From assembly GCF_000418325.1 (NCBI RefSeq), contig NC_021658.1:9004001-9068000 (forward strand): 64,000 nt of DNA. Reading direction: 5' to 3'. A model generated the notes under the pieces. The model saw only the letters and a list, made by a program, of their open reading frames with translations, ran no database searches and was not told the DNA's origin. This document shows positions 8,429-17,594 of the stretch, piece by piece. Both the position numbers and the translations under genes were made by a program. Numbering within the stretch: the first letter of the stretch is position 1; every line of letters begins with the position of its first letter. The stretch is from Sorangium cellulosum So0157-2. Its GTDB lineage: Bacteria > Myxococcota_A > Polyangia > Polyangiales > Polyangiaceae.

Positions 8429-10037
8429 GGATGTCCGGCTCAAGCTCGAGCAGCTGGCAGCCGAGGGGCGCATCGCGGACCTCATCGAGCTGGTCGTCCA
8501 GCTGCTCGTCGGGCAGCGAGACACCAACACCGCGCTGAGCGTCCGGCTCGCCAACGCGCTTCGTGAGCTGTACGGCCGCAAGAGCCAGAAGGTCAGCTCC
8601 GAGCAGCTGTCGCTCATGCTCGCGGCGCTCGGCGACGCGGAGCAGAAGAGCGGCGAGCCCGCGCCTGCTCCCTCGAACGAGGCGGCAGCGACAGCGCCGG
8701 GCGACGGCCCCGTGCCGCAGCCGCCTGATCCTCCGAAGCCTCCGCGCGGCCGTGGTGGCCGCGCGCCGCTGCCCAGGGACCTGCCGCGCGAGGAGCGCGT
8801 CATCCAGGTCCCTGAGGCCGAGCGCGCCTGCGGGCACTGCGGGGAGACGAAACAGTGCATCGGCTATCGCACCAGCGAGGTCCTCGACTTCGTGCCGGCC
8901 CAGTTCCGGATCATCGAGGAGAAGCGCGAGAAGCTGGCCTGCCCCGCCTGCCCCGAGGAGGGCGTCGTCACCGCGGCGAGCGAGAAGGTCATGGATCGGG
9001 GCCGACCGGGACCGGGCCTGCTCGCGCACATCCTCGTGCACAAGTACCACGATTCGACGCCTCTCTACCGACAAACGCAGCAGTACGAGCGCAGCGGCGT
9101 GTCGCTGTCGCCCTCGACCCTCGGCGACTGGGCGGCGTTCGGGGTCGACGTGCTCACCCCGGTCGCCGACCGCATCTTCGAGCGGGTGGTCGATGCGTTC
9201 TACCTGCATGTGGACGACACGGGCCTGCGCGTGCTCGATCGCGATCATCCCAACGGGGTCAAGCGCGGGCATGTCTGGTCGTTCGCGGCCCAGGTCGATG
9301 ATGGCACCAAGCTGGTTGCGTTTCGTTATGCCCCGGACTGGAGCTCGAAGCGGCCGGCCGTGATGCTCGCCGGCTTCTGCGGGTACATGCAGGGCGACGG
9401 CTACGCCGGCTATGACGCGATGGAGGACGAGGACGGCGCCCCCGTGGTGACTGACGAGCGCCGCCTCGGCTGCGGCATGCACATCCGCGCCAAGTTCGAG
9501 AAGGCGGCGAAGAGCGGCGATGCGCGCGCCGCCATCGCGCTGTCGTACTTCAAGACGATCTACCGGGTGGAGGCCGCCTGCAAGGCCGAAGGACTGGGGC
9601 CCGATGCGCGCAAAGAGCGACGCGACGAGCAGTCGCTCGGCGCGGTCGATGAGCTGTATCGGTGGATTCGCGAGCTGCACCCGCGGCTCGTACCGAAGAC
9701 ACCGCTCTACGAAGCGACCCGCTACGCGCTCGGTCAAGAGGCGGCGTGGCGGCGCTGCTTCACCGACGGTCGATTCGAGATCGACAACGGTGAGGCCGAG
9801 CGAAGCCTGCGGCGTATCTCGATCGGCCGGAAGAACTACTTGTTTGCCGGCTCGGACAAGGGAGCAGAGCGCCTCGCCCGTGCGTATACCGTCTTCGGCT
9901 CCTGCCAGCTGAACGGCGTCGACCCGCTGGCGTGGGCCACGGACGTCATCGGCAAGCTGCAAGCCGGCTGGCCGCTGCCGCGCCTGGACGAGCTGCTGCC
10001 CGACGCCTGGGGCAAGTCGCCGGCGACCGACGCGTGA
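8370..10037 (+). CDS. tnpC: IS66 transposase TnpC (DDE)
   Basis: This 555-residue protein has the IS66 transposase order. An N-terminal coiled/leucine-rich region (about 15-80) is followed by a Pro-rich linker, a Cys zinc-binding segment ('CGHCGETK' and 'CPACPEEG'), and then the catalytic core. Candidate DDE residues are the Asp in 'FYLHVDDTGLRVL', the Asp in 'GYMQGDGYAGYDAM', and the Glu in 'IDNGEAERSLRRISIGRKNY'. The length and all motifs are normal and no internal stop is seen. It catalyses cut and strand transfer of the element. The ATG at 8370 lies in the end of tnpB, as is common in this family. Confidence 0.95.
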   Translation: MARPMTEPPAPPAKLPVDIEDVRLKLEQLAAEGRIADLIELVVQLLVGQRDTNTALSVRLANALRELYGRKSQKVSSEQLSLMLAALGDAEQKSGEPAPAPSNEAAATAPGDGPVPQPPDPPKPPRGRGGRAPLPRDLPREERVIQVPEAERACGHCGETKQCIGYRTSEVLDFVPAQFRIIEEKREKLACPACPEEGVVTAASEKVMDRGRPGPGLLAHILVHKYHDSTPLYRQTQQYERSGVSLSPSTLGDWAAFGVDVLTPVADRIFERVVDAFYLHVDDTGLRVLDRDHPNGVKRGHVWSFAAQVDDGTKLVAFRYAPDWSSKRPAVMLAGFCGYMQGDGYAGYDAMEDEDGAPVVTDERRLGCGMHIRAKFEKAAKSGDARAAIALSYFKTIYRVEAACKAEGLGPDARKERRDEQSLGAVDELYRWIRELHPRLVPKTPLYEATRYALGQEAAWRRCFTDGRFEIDNGEAERSLRRISIGRKNYLFAGSDKGAERLARAYTVFGSCQLNGVDPLAWATDVIGKLQAGWPLPRLDELLPDAWGKSPATDA

Positions 10038-10283
10038 GCCGAGGCCTCCCCGGGGGGGGGGGGCGGCGGCTGATCGAACAGATCGCGGGGAGCGCGAGAG
10101 CCGCCGCCTGGTGCGCTGCGGCGACGCGGTCGCGTATGGCCGCGGACGGCCGCGGCTGCGCCGGGCGCCGCTCCGCGCGGGCCTCGCCGCCTGCGAACGC
10201 GCGCGCACGGCTCGCAGCGGCAAAACGGCGGAGCGTGCTCGCGGGAGCGCGACGGCACAAGATGGCGCCTGTCGGACGGTTAC

Positions 10284-10291
10284 CGCGCGCC
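10284..10291 (+). repeat. IS66 target-site duplication, right
   Basis: cgcgcgcc is identical to 7537-7544. Joining the two flanks without the element restores an uninterrupted frame for the TSP3 gene: cgg cgc gcg ccc gcc ttc, about 17 further codons to TGA near 10345. Confidence 0.85.
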
Positions 10292-10795
10292 CGCCTTCCA
10301 CCGCGCGCTGCGGCGCCGCCGTGGCGCTCAGGGCGCACCTGGATGAGGCCGGCCATCGTCGCAGGCTCTCGGCGGCGAGAGGCGCTGTCGCGCCGGGGTC
10401 CGCGATGCCCTGAAGGCTCCACGCGCGCGAGCACGAGCGACGCGGAGCTCGCCGAGGCGCTCGCCAGGGTCGATGACCGCAGCATGACGTCGCTCGCGTA
10501 GAGCGCCTCGCGGCAGGAAGAATCCCAGAGACCTACGTACACCTACAGCGGAACGGTTCCAAGAGCCGCTGGCCGGGAGCATGGCGACCGGGCCAGGCCG
10601 GCCGTGCGCCGCGCGGGGGCGCGAAAAAAATGCCTCGCTCTGTCGATCCGGCCGGCGGTCGTTCGTCGCGCTAGTGAGGCCAGGGTCGTCAACCCGGTCG
10701 ATATCCCCCGGGAGTCCGGCTTCGCGCACCGCATGGCGCGGACAAGCGCCGCACCCCGATGCTAATGACCTGCTCGTGTCTGGAGGAGATGCGTA
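10292..10795. other. Former 3' end and downstream region of the TSP3 gene
   Basis: About the first 55 bases are the displaced last codons of the TSP3-repeat gene. The rest has no convincing gene on either strand. The end carries gaggag about ten bases before the ATG of the SGNH esterase. Confidence 0.5.
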
Positions 10796-12034
10796 ATGAT
10801 CGGTTTGAAATTGACCCGTCGGGCAACCCTGGGAGCGTTTGTGTTGGCCCTCACCGCCGCCGCCTGCGGCGGGGACGACGAGGTGCCCGTCGCGAGCTGG
10901 ACAGCCGCGTGGGGGACGACGATGCAGGGGCCGGATTCGCCGTTCCCCGACACGACGCCGCGTAGCTTCAGCGACGAGACCTTGCGCCAGCGGCTCGTCG
11001 TCACCGCCTCCGGCGATCGGGTCCGGCTGCGGCTCTCGAACCTCTTCGGGACCCAGCCGCTGGAGCTCGCCGAGGTCCGCGTGGCGAAAGAGGCCTCGCC
11101 CTTCGTCTCGGCGCCGGGCACCGACCGGCGGGTCCAGTTCGCCGGCCAGCCGAGCGCGTCGATCCCGCCGGCCAGCGAGGCGGTGAGCGACGGCGTGGAT
11201 CTCGCGGTGAGCACGGGCGACCGCCTCATCGTGAGCATCTACAGCGCGGCGGCGTCGGAGCCCGCGACGTGGCACCCGTTCTCCTTCACGACGCACGCGG
11301 TCGCCAAGGGAAACCAGGCGGCGAGCGAGACCTTGACGTCACCGACCAACATCACGTCCACGTATTGGCTCGCGGGCGTCGACGTCGAGTCCACGGAGCC
11401 CCGGAAGGTCGTCGTGACATTCGGCGACTCGATCACGGACGGCTCGACATCGACGATCGACGCCGAAAAGCGCTACTCGGATCGGCTCTTCGCGCGGCTC
11501 CAGGCGGATCCGGAGACGCGGACGGTCGCGGTCGTCAACCAAGGCCTCGGCGGGAACAGGCTGCTCCGGGACAACATCGGCCCGAGCGCCGTGTCGCGCT
11601 TCGAGCGCGACGTGCTGGGGGCGCCGGGCGTGACGCACGCCATCGTCTTGATCGGGATCAACGACATCGGGATGCCGGGTCTTCTGGGAGAAGCCGAGAA
11701 GGTGACCGCCGCCCAGCTGATCGACGGGCTCACGTCGCTCGCCGACAGGGCGAGAGCGAGGGGGGTCAAGGCGTTCGTCGGCACGCTCCTGCCGTTCGAG
11801 GAAGCGTTCCCGCCCTACTATACGCCCGAGGGGGAGGCCGTACGCCAGGAGGTCAACGCCTGGATCCGCGGCAACACCTCCTACGACGGGGTCATCGACT
11901 TCGAGGCCGCCGTGCGTGACCCGGAGCAGCCCGCGAAGATCCTCGCCTCGTTCGACAGCGGCGATCACCTGCACCCCAACGACGCCGGCCACGAGGCGAT
12001 GGCGAACGCCGTGCCGCTCTCGATCTTCAAGTAG
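10796..12034 (+). CDS. SGNH/GDSL-family esterase lipoprotein
   Basis: ATG 10796 follows ggaggag at good spacing. The N-terminus is a lipoprotein signal with a twin-arginine flavour (TRRATLGAF...'LTAAAC', Cys at about residue 23). After a beta-rich N-terminal domain (about 35-190), the hydrolase fold starts with block I 'VVTFGDSITDG' (nucleophile Ser), block II Gly in 'VVNQGLGGNRLL', block III 'VLIGINDIG', and block V 'DHLHPNDAG' with the catalytic Asp and His. The family removes acyl or acetyl groups from polysaccharides or lipids. The architecture resembles secreted GDSL lipases of actinobacteria and myxobacteria. The exact substrate cannot be told. It is likely monocistronic and expressed at the cell surface. 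Confidence 0.9.
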   Translation: MIGLKLTRRATLGAFVLALTAAACGGDDEVPVASWTAAWGTTMQGPDSPFPDTTPRSFSDETLRQRLVVTASGDRVRLRLSNLFGTQPLELAEVRVAKEASPFVSAPGTDRRVQFAGQPSASIPPASEAVSDGVDLAVSTGDRLIVSIYSAAASEPATWHPFSFTTHAVAKGNQAASETLTSPTNITSTYWLAGVDVESTEPRKVVVTFGDSITDGSTSTIDAEKRYSDRLFARLQADPETRTVAVVNQGLGGNRLLRDNIGPSAVSRFERDVLGAPGVTHAIVLIGINDIGMPGLLGEAEKVTAAQLIDGLTSLADRARARGVKAFVGTLLPFEEAFPPYYTPEGEAVRQEVNAWIRGNTSYDGVIDFEAAVRDPEQPAKILASFDSGDHLHPNDAGHEAMANAVPLSIFK

Positions 12035-12129
12035 CCGGTCTGATTCAAGCCTGCCGCGGTGCGCGCCTGCCGCTGGTGGACCGTTGGGTCAACTCGGACG
12101 AGTTGCCACGATCCGCACCACCTCCAGAT

Positions 12130-12891
12130 TCAACGTGTAGGGTCATTCAGATCGATGATCTGAATGGGAGGTTTTCTCGGAGGAGAGGATGACGCTCCGT
12201 CCGCTCCCAGGGATTGGGCGACAAACGGTACTGAGCTAGCAGAGGCCCCGGCGGTTGTCGTCGCGGCGGGGAAGGGCACTGTCAACGTCGAGGAAACGGA
12301 CGGCGCCGGCGCAGCCGATGGCATCAGCATCGGCTGCGGCTCGGCCACTGGCGCGGACGATTCGACTGGCGACACGGACGCCAGGGAAGGCAGCTCCGGC
12401 ACACCCTGGGGCGGCTCAAGGCTCGCGCAATCGGTAAATCTGGCAGACACGTACTTTTGCGCGTCGACCAAAGACTCTCCCGGCCTCGCAAACTGGAATT
12501 GGTTTCGTATCTTCATCCCAACCAAGCGATGCTTCTCAGCGGCGCCGAGCGAGGCCAGCAACTTCTCCTTGTCAGGGAGCGCCTTCGGCGTGACTGTCAG
12601 GACAGCGCCGAGCGCGCCGACGATCGCCGCCGCCTTCCTTCGCGAGGCGCTGTTGAGGAAGCCTGCAAGAGCGCTTCCGGTCGCGGAGATGAGCGCGCCA
12701 GCGATCATGAAGACGTTCGACCACGTGACGACACTATCGACCCTCGACTGAAAGTACTCGACGTTCTTGTTACAGAGTTCGACCTGCTCCTTGAGCCCGT
12801 CATCCTTTGGCTCCGCAGAGGCATCCTGAACGGCAAGGATCGACGCCGCCATCACCCCAGCGGCGAGCGCTGCTCTTAGACCTGACGCCAT
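12130..12891 (-). CDS. Secreted/membrane protein of unknown function, 253 aa
   Basis: The start was placed at ATG 12891 because a clear signal peptide follows (MASGLRAALAAGVMAASIL..., cleavage after 'DASA'). An upstream extension of the frame is Cys/His-rich and unlikely. The mature part has charged helices, then two hydrophobic stretches at about 50-70 (VFMIAGALISATGSALAGFL) and 82-98, which may form a hairpin in the membrane. A conserved-looking 'RNQFQFARPGESLVDAQKY' follows, and then a long Pro/Ser/Ala-rich tail. No enzyme motif is visible and no family is recognised. The gene is convergent with the esterase. Confidence 0.65.
   Translation of the reverse strand: MASGLRAALAAGVMAASILAVQDASAEPKDDGLKEQVELCNKNVEYFQSRVDSVVTWSNVFMIAGALISATGSALAGFLNSASRRKAAAIVGALGAVLTVTPKALPDKEKLLASLGAAEKHRLVGMKIRNQFQFARPGESLVDAQKYVSARFTDCASLEPPQGVPELPSLASVSPVESSAPVAEPQPMLMPSAAPAPSVSSTLTVPFPAATTTAGASASSVPFVAQSLGADGASSSPPRKPPIQIIDLNDPTR
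12144..12166. repeat. Perfect inverted repeat, 10-bp arms
   Basis: cattcagatc, then gat, then gatctgaatg. It lies in the last codons of the minus-strand gene and 110 bases past the esterase stop. It could act as a transcript end signal for either convergent gene, but no T-run follows. It may simply reflect the codons for IQIIDLND. Confidence 0.35.
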
Positions 12892-13354
12892 AGAATGGTG
12901 CCCCTTCCTGCAGCCGCACGATCTGTGCGTGGCCGCGGATGTGCCACCATCCTGTACCATAGACCACACCGCGACCACAGGGCAGAAACCTGCTGCCGGA
13001 GCGTTACAGCACCGCTGCATGCATGCAATGATTTACATTAAGGACGGAGGACATCCCTCCAGCGGGAGAGAAGATCCCGCGCGTACGTCGCTATGGGGAG
13101 AGGACGGTGACATGGTGACACATGTGCAAGAGACACGGTGAAGAACGAGGCCAGAGGCCGTCACAGGGGACGTCGCGGACCGCGACCCAGTGGCCGATTC
13201 GTTGTCGCCGAGAAGACGTATGGATTCAGCTCGTCGGCCGGAGGCATGCTATGAAACCTCGGCCGCACGAGGATCGGCACCTTCCGCTCGCGGGGCTTCA
13301 CCGACGGCTCGCACCGCCTCACCCCCGCAACGTCGTCCCTCGACCCCGCCCTCC
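12892..13354. other. Intergenic region, no gene recognised
   Basis: This lies between the start of the 253-residue secreted protein and the stop of the pyruvate-kinase-like gene, both on the minus strand. It presumably holds the promoter of the former. No RNA gene, clear terminator hairpin or repeat was found. Confidence 0.4.
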
Positions 13355-14866
13355 TCAATCCATCCGCGACACGCTGAGCGGCCGCATCAGCGCCCGCTTC
13401 TTGTCCTGGTGCTCGTGCATCCGCTTCAGCACGTCGACCACGAACGCCACCGTCGCCACGATGTTCTCCCCTTGATTCAGCATCACGCACTCCGCCCGCG
13501 AGCTCATCGCCGCGTCCGTCACCTCCCCGCGCGTCGGCACCCCGGTCTTGTTGAGGCTCTCGAGCACCTGCGTCGCCCAGATCGCCGGGACCAGCGCGGC
13601 CTCGCAGAGCCACAAAAGCTCCTCCTGGACCTCCGCCAGCCGCACGAAACCCATTTCGACGGCCATGTCGCCGCGCGCGAGCATCACCCCCACGTGCTCG
13701 CTGCGCATCGCCGCGAGCAGGAGCCGCGGGAGCTGCCGGAACGCAGGGGTCGTCTCGATCTTCAGCACGATCCCGAGGTGCCCCGCCCCGCGCGCGGCGA
13801 GCTCCTCCTGGAGCCGCTCCACATCGGAAGGAGACCTGACGAACGAGAGCCCCACCATGTCCGCGTTGCGCGCGATGAAGTCGAGATCCTCGAGATCCTT
13901 CGGCGTGAGCGACGCAATCCCGAGCTCGGTGTCCGGGAAGTTCAGCCCCTTTCCCGGCTTCAGCTTCACCCCACCCTGCCGCGCGAAATCCACCTCCACG
14001 AGCGCGGCCCCCTCGGTCACCAGCTCGACCGTGCCGCCCAGCCGCCCGTCGTCGTAAAACACCCGGTGCCCGGGCCGGAGGTCGTCGATGACCTCCGGGA
14101 TCGTGCAGCTCACGGCGAGCGCCTCCTCGACGTCGGCGTCGCCCGCCGCGGCGCGCGCCCTCTTCGCGTCCTTCACGTCCTTGCACAGCCAGAGCTTCGG
14201 CCGCTCGCCCGACGCCGGGAGCGCCACGCGCGCCGACCCCCCGCCGATCTTGCTCACGCGCGGGTTGGGCCCGGAGATGTCGCAGAGCACCTTGCAGGCG
14301 ACACCGGTCTCCTGCCCCGCCTTCCGCAGCCGCGCGATGAGCTCCGCCCACCCGCCCGCGTCCCCCTTCGAGCAGTTGATCCGCGCGATGTCCATGCCGC
14401 CCTCGAGCAGCCTCTTCAGCTCGCCCTTCCGCGCGTCCTCGGGCAACGTCACCATCACCCGCGTCTGGCGCCCCTCCCTCCCGTCGCCGAGCAGCGCCCG
14501 CGCGTGCTCCTCGAGCAGCGCGGCCCCCGACTCGAACGAGGCGGGGCACTCGCCGGGCGCCCGCGGCTCGGGGCGCCGCGCGAGCGCGTCGAGCGCGACG
14601 AGCACCGCGTCCAGGGACGCCAGCGTGCAGCTCTCCAGCCGGCCCAGGGAGCTCAAGCCCAGCGCGGCGAGCCGCCGCTGGAGGCCGCGGATGTCCTGCT
14701 GCCGGACGGCGAGGTAGTGGAGCAGGTTCGTCGCCCCCGCCCGGTGCTTCGGGTGCACCGCCTCGAGCAGCGGCCGGTAGCGCTGCTCGTGCTCGACGGC
14801 GCTCGCGCGCAGCGCCTCCACGGCGGCGAGGGCCTGCTCAACTACCTGCGGGTCGGGATAAGCCAT
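13355..14866 (-). CDS. Pyruvate kinase-like protein with divergent motifs
   Basis: The start was set at ATG 14866 (MAYPDPQVVEQ). The first 145 residues are helical and not part of canonical pyruvate kinases. From about residue 150 the barrel is recognisable: 'GMDIARINCSKGDAGGWAEL' (usual RLNFSHG), 'VLCDISGPNPRVSKI' (usual DTKGPEIR), 'LKIETTPAFRQLP' (usual KIEN), 'VGVMLARGDMAVEMG', 'PAIWATQVLESLNKTGVPTR' and 'AECVMLNQGENIV' (usual DAVMLSGET). The protein stops soon after the barrel and lacks the allosteric C-terminal domain. Several active-site residues therefore differ, so it may act on another enolpyruvyl substrate or be a regulatory relative. It lies 236 bases downstream of the three phosphatase modules on the same strand. 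Confidence 0.75.
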   Translation of the reverse strand: MAYPDPQVVEQALAAVEALRASAVEHEQRYRPLLEAVHPKHRAGATNLLHYLAVRQQDIRGLQRRLAALGLSSLGRLESCTLASLDAVLVALDALARRPEPRAPGECPASFESGAALLEEHARALLGDGREGRQTRVMVTLPEDARKGELKRLLEGGMDIARINCSKGDAGGWAELIARLRKAGQETGVACKVLCDISGPNPRVSKIGGGSARVALPASGERPKLWLCKDVKDAKRARAAAGDADVEEALAVSCTIPEVIDDLRPGHRVFYDDGRLGGTVELVTEGAALVEVDFARQGGVKLKPGKGLNFPDTELGIASLTPKDLEDLDFIARNADMVGLSFVRSPSDVERLQEELAARGAGHLGIVLKIETTPAFRQLPRLLLAAMRSEHVGVMLARGDMAVEMGFVRLAEVQEELLWLCEAALVPAIWATQVLESLNKTGVPTRGEVTDAAMSSRAECVMLNQGENIVATVAFVVDVLKRMHEHQDKKRALMRPLSVSRMD

Positions 14867-15102
14867 GTCGCGATCTCTCGGCTGGAGTGCGCGGATCCTC
14901 GCGTCCGCTGCAGCGCGCCGCACCGCGCGGCGCCCCGGCGAGTCCAGCACCGCGCCCCGGGGCAGTCCAGCGCCGCCGCGCCCCGGAGGCCCGGTGAGAA
15001 GAGGACGTCACCGCCCCTCCGCGGCGCCGTCACAGAGTCGTCACCCGGCGACAGCGCCGCGGCGGCGGCACACAGCGCCGCGGCGCGGCTCCCCCCGGGC
15101 CG

Positions 15103-17577
15103 CTACGCGGGCGCCCGGTACCGCGCCACGACCACCGTGATGTCGTCGTCGGGGCTCGGACACCAGCCCTCGACCTCCCGCAGGATCCGGTCGCGGATCG
15201 CCTCGACGGGCGCGGCCTGGGCGGCCTCGATGGCGGCGCAGAGCCGCTCCACCCCGAACTGCTCGCGGTGCGCGTTGCGGGCCTCCGTCACGCCGTCGCT
15301 GTAGAGCACGAGGACGTCCCCGTCCTCCAGGAAGAACTCGGCGTCCCGCGTCGCCGCGTCGATGGCGGGCAGCACGCCGACCCAGACGCCCGAGCTCGGA
15401 ATGCACACGCACCGCCGCGTCCGCGCGGAGCACACGATGATGTCGTCGTGCGCCCCCGCGAACGTCACCCGACCGCTCCGCTCGTACCGGAGGAGCAAGA
15501 GCGTCGCGTGCTCGTCCCGCTTCAGCCGGTCGCGGACGTTCTTGAACACCGCCTTGTTGAGCGCCGCGAGCAGCTCGCTCGGGCTCGCGCCAGGCTCCCG
15601 GCTCGTCAGCGCCGAGACCATGCTCTGGATCATCAGCATCACGAGCCCCGCCGCGGGCCCGTGCCCCGCGACGTCGCCGATCCCGAGCCACCCGCCCCCG
15701 GGCGTCGGGATGACATCGTAATAATCGCCCCCCACCTCGGCGGCCGGCGTCATGACCGCGCAGAGCTCCAGCCCCTCGACCTCGAGCCGCTCCGGCACCA
15801 GCGTGGTCTGGAGCCGCGCCGCGAGCGCCGTCTCCTGCCGCTCGCTCTCCTTCTCCAGCCGCTCGCGCAGCTCCACCTGGCGGACCATCTCCCGGTGCAG
15901 CGACACCGTCTTCACCGCGGAGCCGACCTGGAGCCGCATCGCGTCGTACACCATCTCGTTCACGCCGCTGTTGAGCGCGATGATCCCGAAATAGTCGGTG
16001 TCGCCGAAGATGATCGGCATCACGACGGTGCTCCTGCGCTCGCGCGAGCTCAGGAACCCAGGCGGCGCGAGGGCGTGCACCGGGAAGCTCTCCTCGGGCG
16101 GCTCCACCTCGCGGCCGTCCTCCATCAGAAAGAGCGTCTTCAGGGTGTCGCGCTGGGCGTCGTCGTAGAGCGAGACGGCGACGCGCGTGAAGAGCAGCCT
16201 CGGCATCTCCGAGGCCAGCATCCGCCGGAAGAGGGGGAGGCTCAGGGACGTCGAGAACCACCTCGCGCTCCAGTTCAGGCCGATCGAGGCGACCTCGACG
16301 TCGAGGCGATGGCGCCCCTCGGCGCGCACGGACGCGCTCCCGATGAGGATGCGGGCCGCGTGCCAGAGCTGCTCCAGGGTCTCGTTCGCGGCGGCCCCGA
16401 CCGGGTCCACGCCGGGCCGGCGGAGCCGCGCGCGCAGCAGGCTGATCACGCCCTGGAACAGGTCGAGGAACACCCCCTCGCGCGCCGCCGCGTCGAGGAG
16501 CCGCTCCAGCACGTGCAAGAAGCGCCCCTCGGTCCCCTCGAGCTCCTCCTCCAGCGCCGACAGGAGCTCGCCGGACCAGCCGGCGAGCGACGCCGCCGAG
16601 ACGCCCACGGCGCGCTCCAGCGCGCGCTCCAGCTCGTCGCGGCGGCCGCCGAGCGAGAGCGCCCCGAGGCGCGGCGGCGGGTCCGTGAGCGGTCGCATGA
16701 AGACGACGGCCTGGTACGAGCAGCCGCACGACTCGCGCCGCGTGAGCTCGATCTCCTGCGTGGTCCGCTCGGGGACGCGCTCGCCGTCGAGCATGCGCAG
16801 GACCGTCTCGAGCGCGAGCTCCCCGAGCCGCTTGATCGGCTGGCGCACCGTGGTGAGCGACGGCTTCGCGTACCGCGCCACGCCGACGTCGTCGAAGCCG
16901 CACACGAGGACGTCCCGCGGGACGGCGCGGCCGGCCGCCATCAGGACCTCGATCGCGCCGAGGGCCATGTTGTCGTTGGCGGCGACCACCGCGTCGAGCT
17001 CGACCCCGCGGGCCAGGATCTCGGCCATCGCGGCCCGGCCGGTCTCGATCGTGAACGCGCCGGCCGCGACGAGGCGCTCGTCGCAGGGCAGCTCGCGCGC
17101 GGCGAGCGCCCTCCGGAACGCCTCGGCGCGGAGCCGCGCCTCTCCGTTGCCGTCCGGACCGCCGATGTAGGCGACGCGCCGGCAGCCGTGGTCGTCGAGC
17201 AGGTGGCCGGCCGCCATCTCGATCCCGAGGGCGTTGTCGACGAGGATGCTGGGCACGCCGGGGCTCGGGATCCCGATGCTGCACACGGGCAGCGGCCGGT
17301 AATAGTCACAGAAGCGCTGCACCCCCTCGACGCCGACGTAATTGCCGAGCGTCGCCGAGGCGATCACGACGCCGTCGACCGCCTCCGGGCCGACGAGGTG
17401 GTAGATGGTCCGCTGGGCGACCTCGGAGGGGCTGTGGCCGGTCAGCACCTCGCCGACGGCGATCACGAGATTGACGTCGTGCGCCTCGGCCGCGCGCTCG
17501 ATCGCGACCCGCATCGCGGACTGGTACTCTCCGCGCAGATAATCCATCACGAGGGCGATCGTCCGGCGCTTCGTCAT
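15103..17577 (-). CDS. LacI-type sensor / SpoIIE-family phosphatase fusion (module 1)
   Basis: ATG 17577 (MTKRRTIALVMDYLRGEYQ) matches the starts of the two paralogues downstream. Residues 1-285 form a type-I periplasmic-binding fold like the ligand domain of LacI/GalR regulators, but without DNA-binding helices, signal peptide or membrane segment, so the sensing is probably cytoplasmic. It ends in 'RRESCGC', a motif seen after such domains in sensor proteins. Residues 290-540 are an uncharacterised linker domain. A short coiled coil (RQVELRERLEKESERQETAL) leads to the PP2C/SpoIIE phosphatase (about 590-820) with 'VGGDYYDVI', 'IGDVAGHGPAAGL', 'LYSDGVTEARN' and 'SPDDDITVVVARY' as metal-binding motifs. 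Its likely substrate is the phospho-STAS protein encoded just upstream, 17 bases away. Confidence 0.88.
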   Translation of the reverse strand: MTKRRTIALVMDYLRGEYQSAMRVAIERAAEAHDVNLVIAVGEVLTGHSPSEVAQRTIYHLVGPEAVDGVVIASATLGNYVGVEGVQRFCDYYRPLPVCSIGIPSPGVPSILVDNALGIEMAAGHLLDDHGCRRVAYIGGPDGNGEARLRAEAFRRALAARELPCDERLVAAGAFTIETGRAAMAEILARGVELDAVVAANDNMALGAIEVLMAAGRAVPRDVLVCGFDDVGVARYAKPSLTTVRQPIKRLGELALETVLRMLDGERVPERTTQEIELTRRESCGCSYQAVVFMRPLTDPPPRLGALSLGGRRDELERALERAVGVSAASLAGWSGELLSALEEELEGTEGRFLHVLERLLDAAAREGVFLDLFQGVISLLRARLRRPGVDPVGAAANETLEQLWHAARILIGSASVRAEGRHRLDVEVASIGLNWSARWFSTSLSLPLFRRMLASEMPRLLFTRVAVSLYDDAQRDTLKTLFLMEDGREVEPPEESFPVHALAPPGFLSSRERRSTVVMPIIFGDTDYFGIIALNSGVNEMVYDAMRLQVGSAVKTVSLHREMVRQVELRERLEKESERQETALAARLQTTLVPERLEVEGLELCAVMTPAAEVGGDYYDVIPTPGGGWLGIGDVAGHGPAAGLVMLMIQSMVSALTSREPGASPSELLAALNKAVFKNVRDRLKRDEHATLLLLRYERSGRVTFAGAHDDIIVCSARTRRCVCIPSSGVWVGVLPAIDAATRDAEFFLEDGDVLVLYSDGVTEARNAHREQFGVERLCAAIEAAQAAPVEAIRDRILREVEGWCPSPDDDITVVVARYRAPA

Positions 17578-17594
17578 GTCCTCGGGCCCCCGGC

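Larger units (their letters stand above)
7545..10283 (+). mobile_element. Complete IS66-family insertion sequence, 2739 bp
   Basis: The element has the three-gene IS66 layout (tnpA-tnpB-tnpC, overlapping or close together). The left end begins gtaagcgcccgaccaacgcc at 7545. The reverse complement of the right end begins gtaaccgtccgacaggcgcc at 10283. These are imperfect inverted repeats with the gtaa start typical of IS66. A perfect 8-bp direct duplication flanks the element. All three frames are intact, so it may still be active. It inserted into the last codons of the TSP3-repeat gene. A 12-G run lies in the non-coding right part (10052-10063). Confidence 0.93.

Noticed and set aside
10052..10063. 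Run of 12 G as a phase-variation switch
   Set aside because: It lies in the non-coding right part of the IS66 element, outside any reading frame or clear promoter.
9946..10542. Minus-strand frame spanning the IS66 right end
   Set aside because: It crosses the IS border and target duplication and shows no domain, so it cannot be an ancestral gene.
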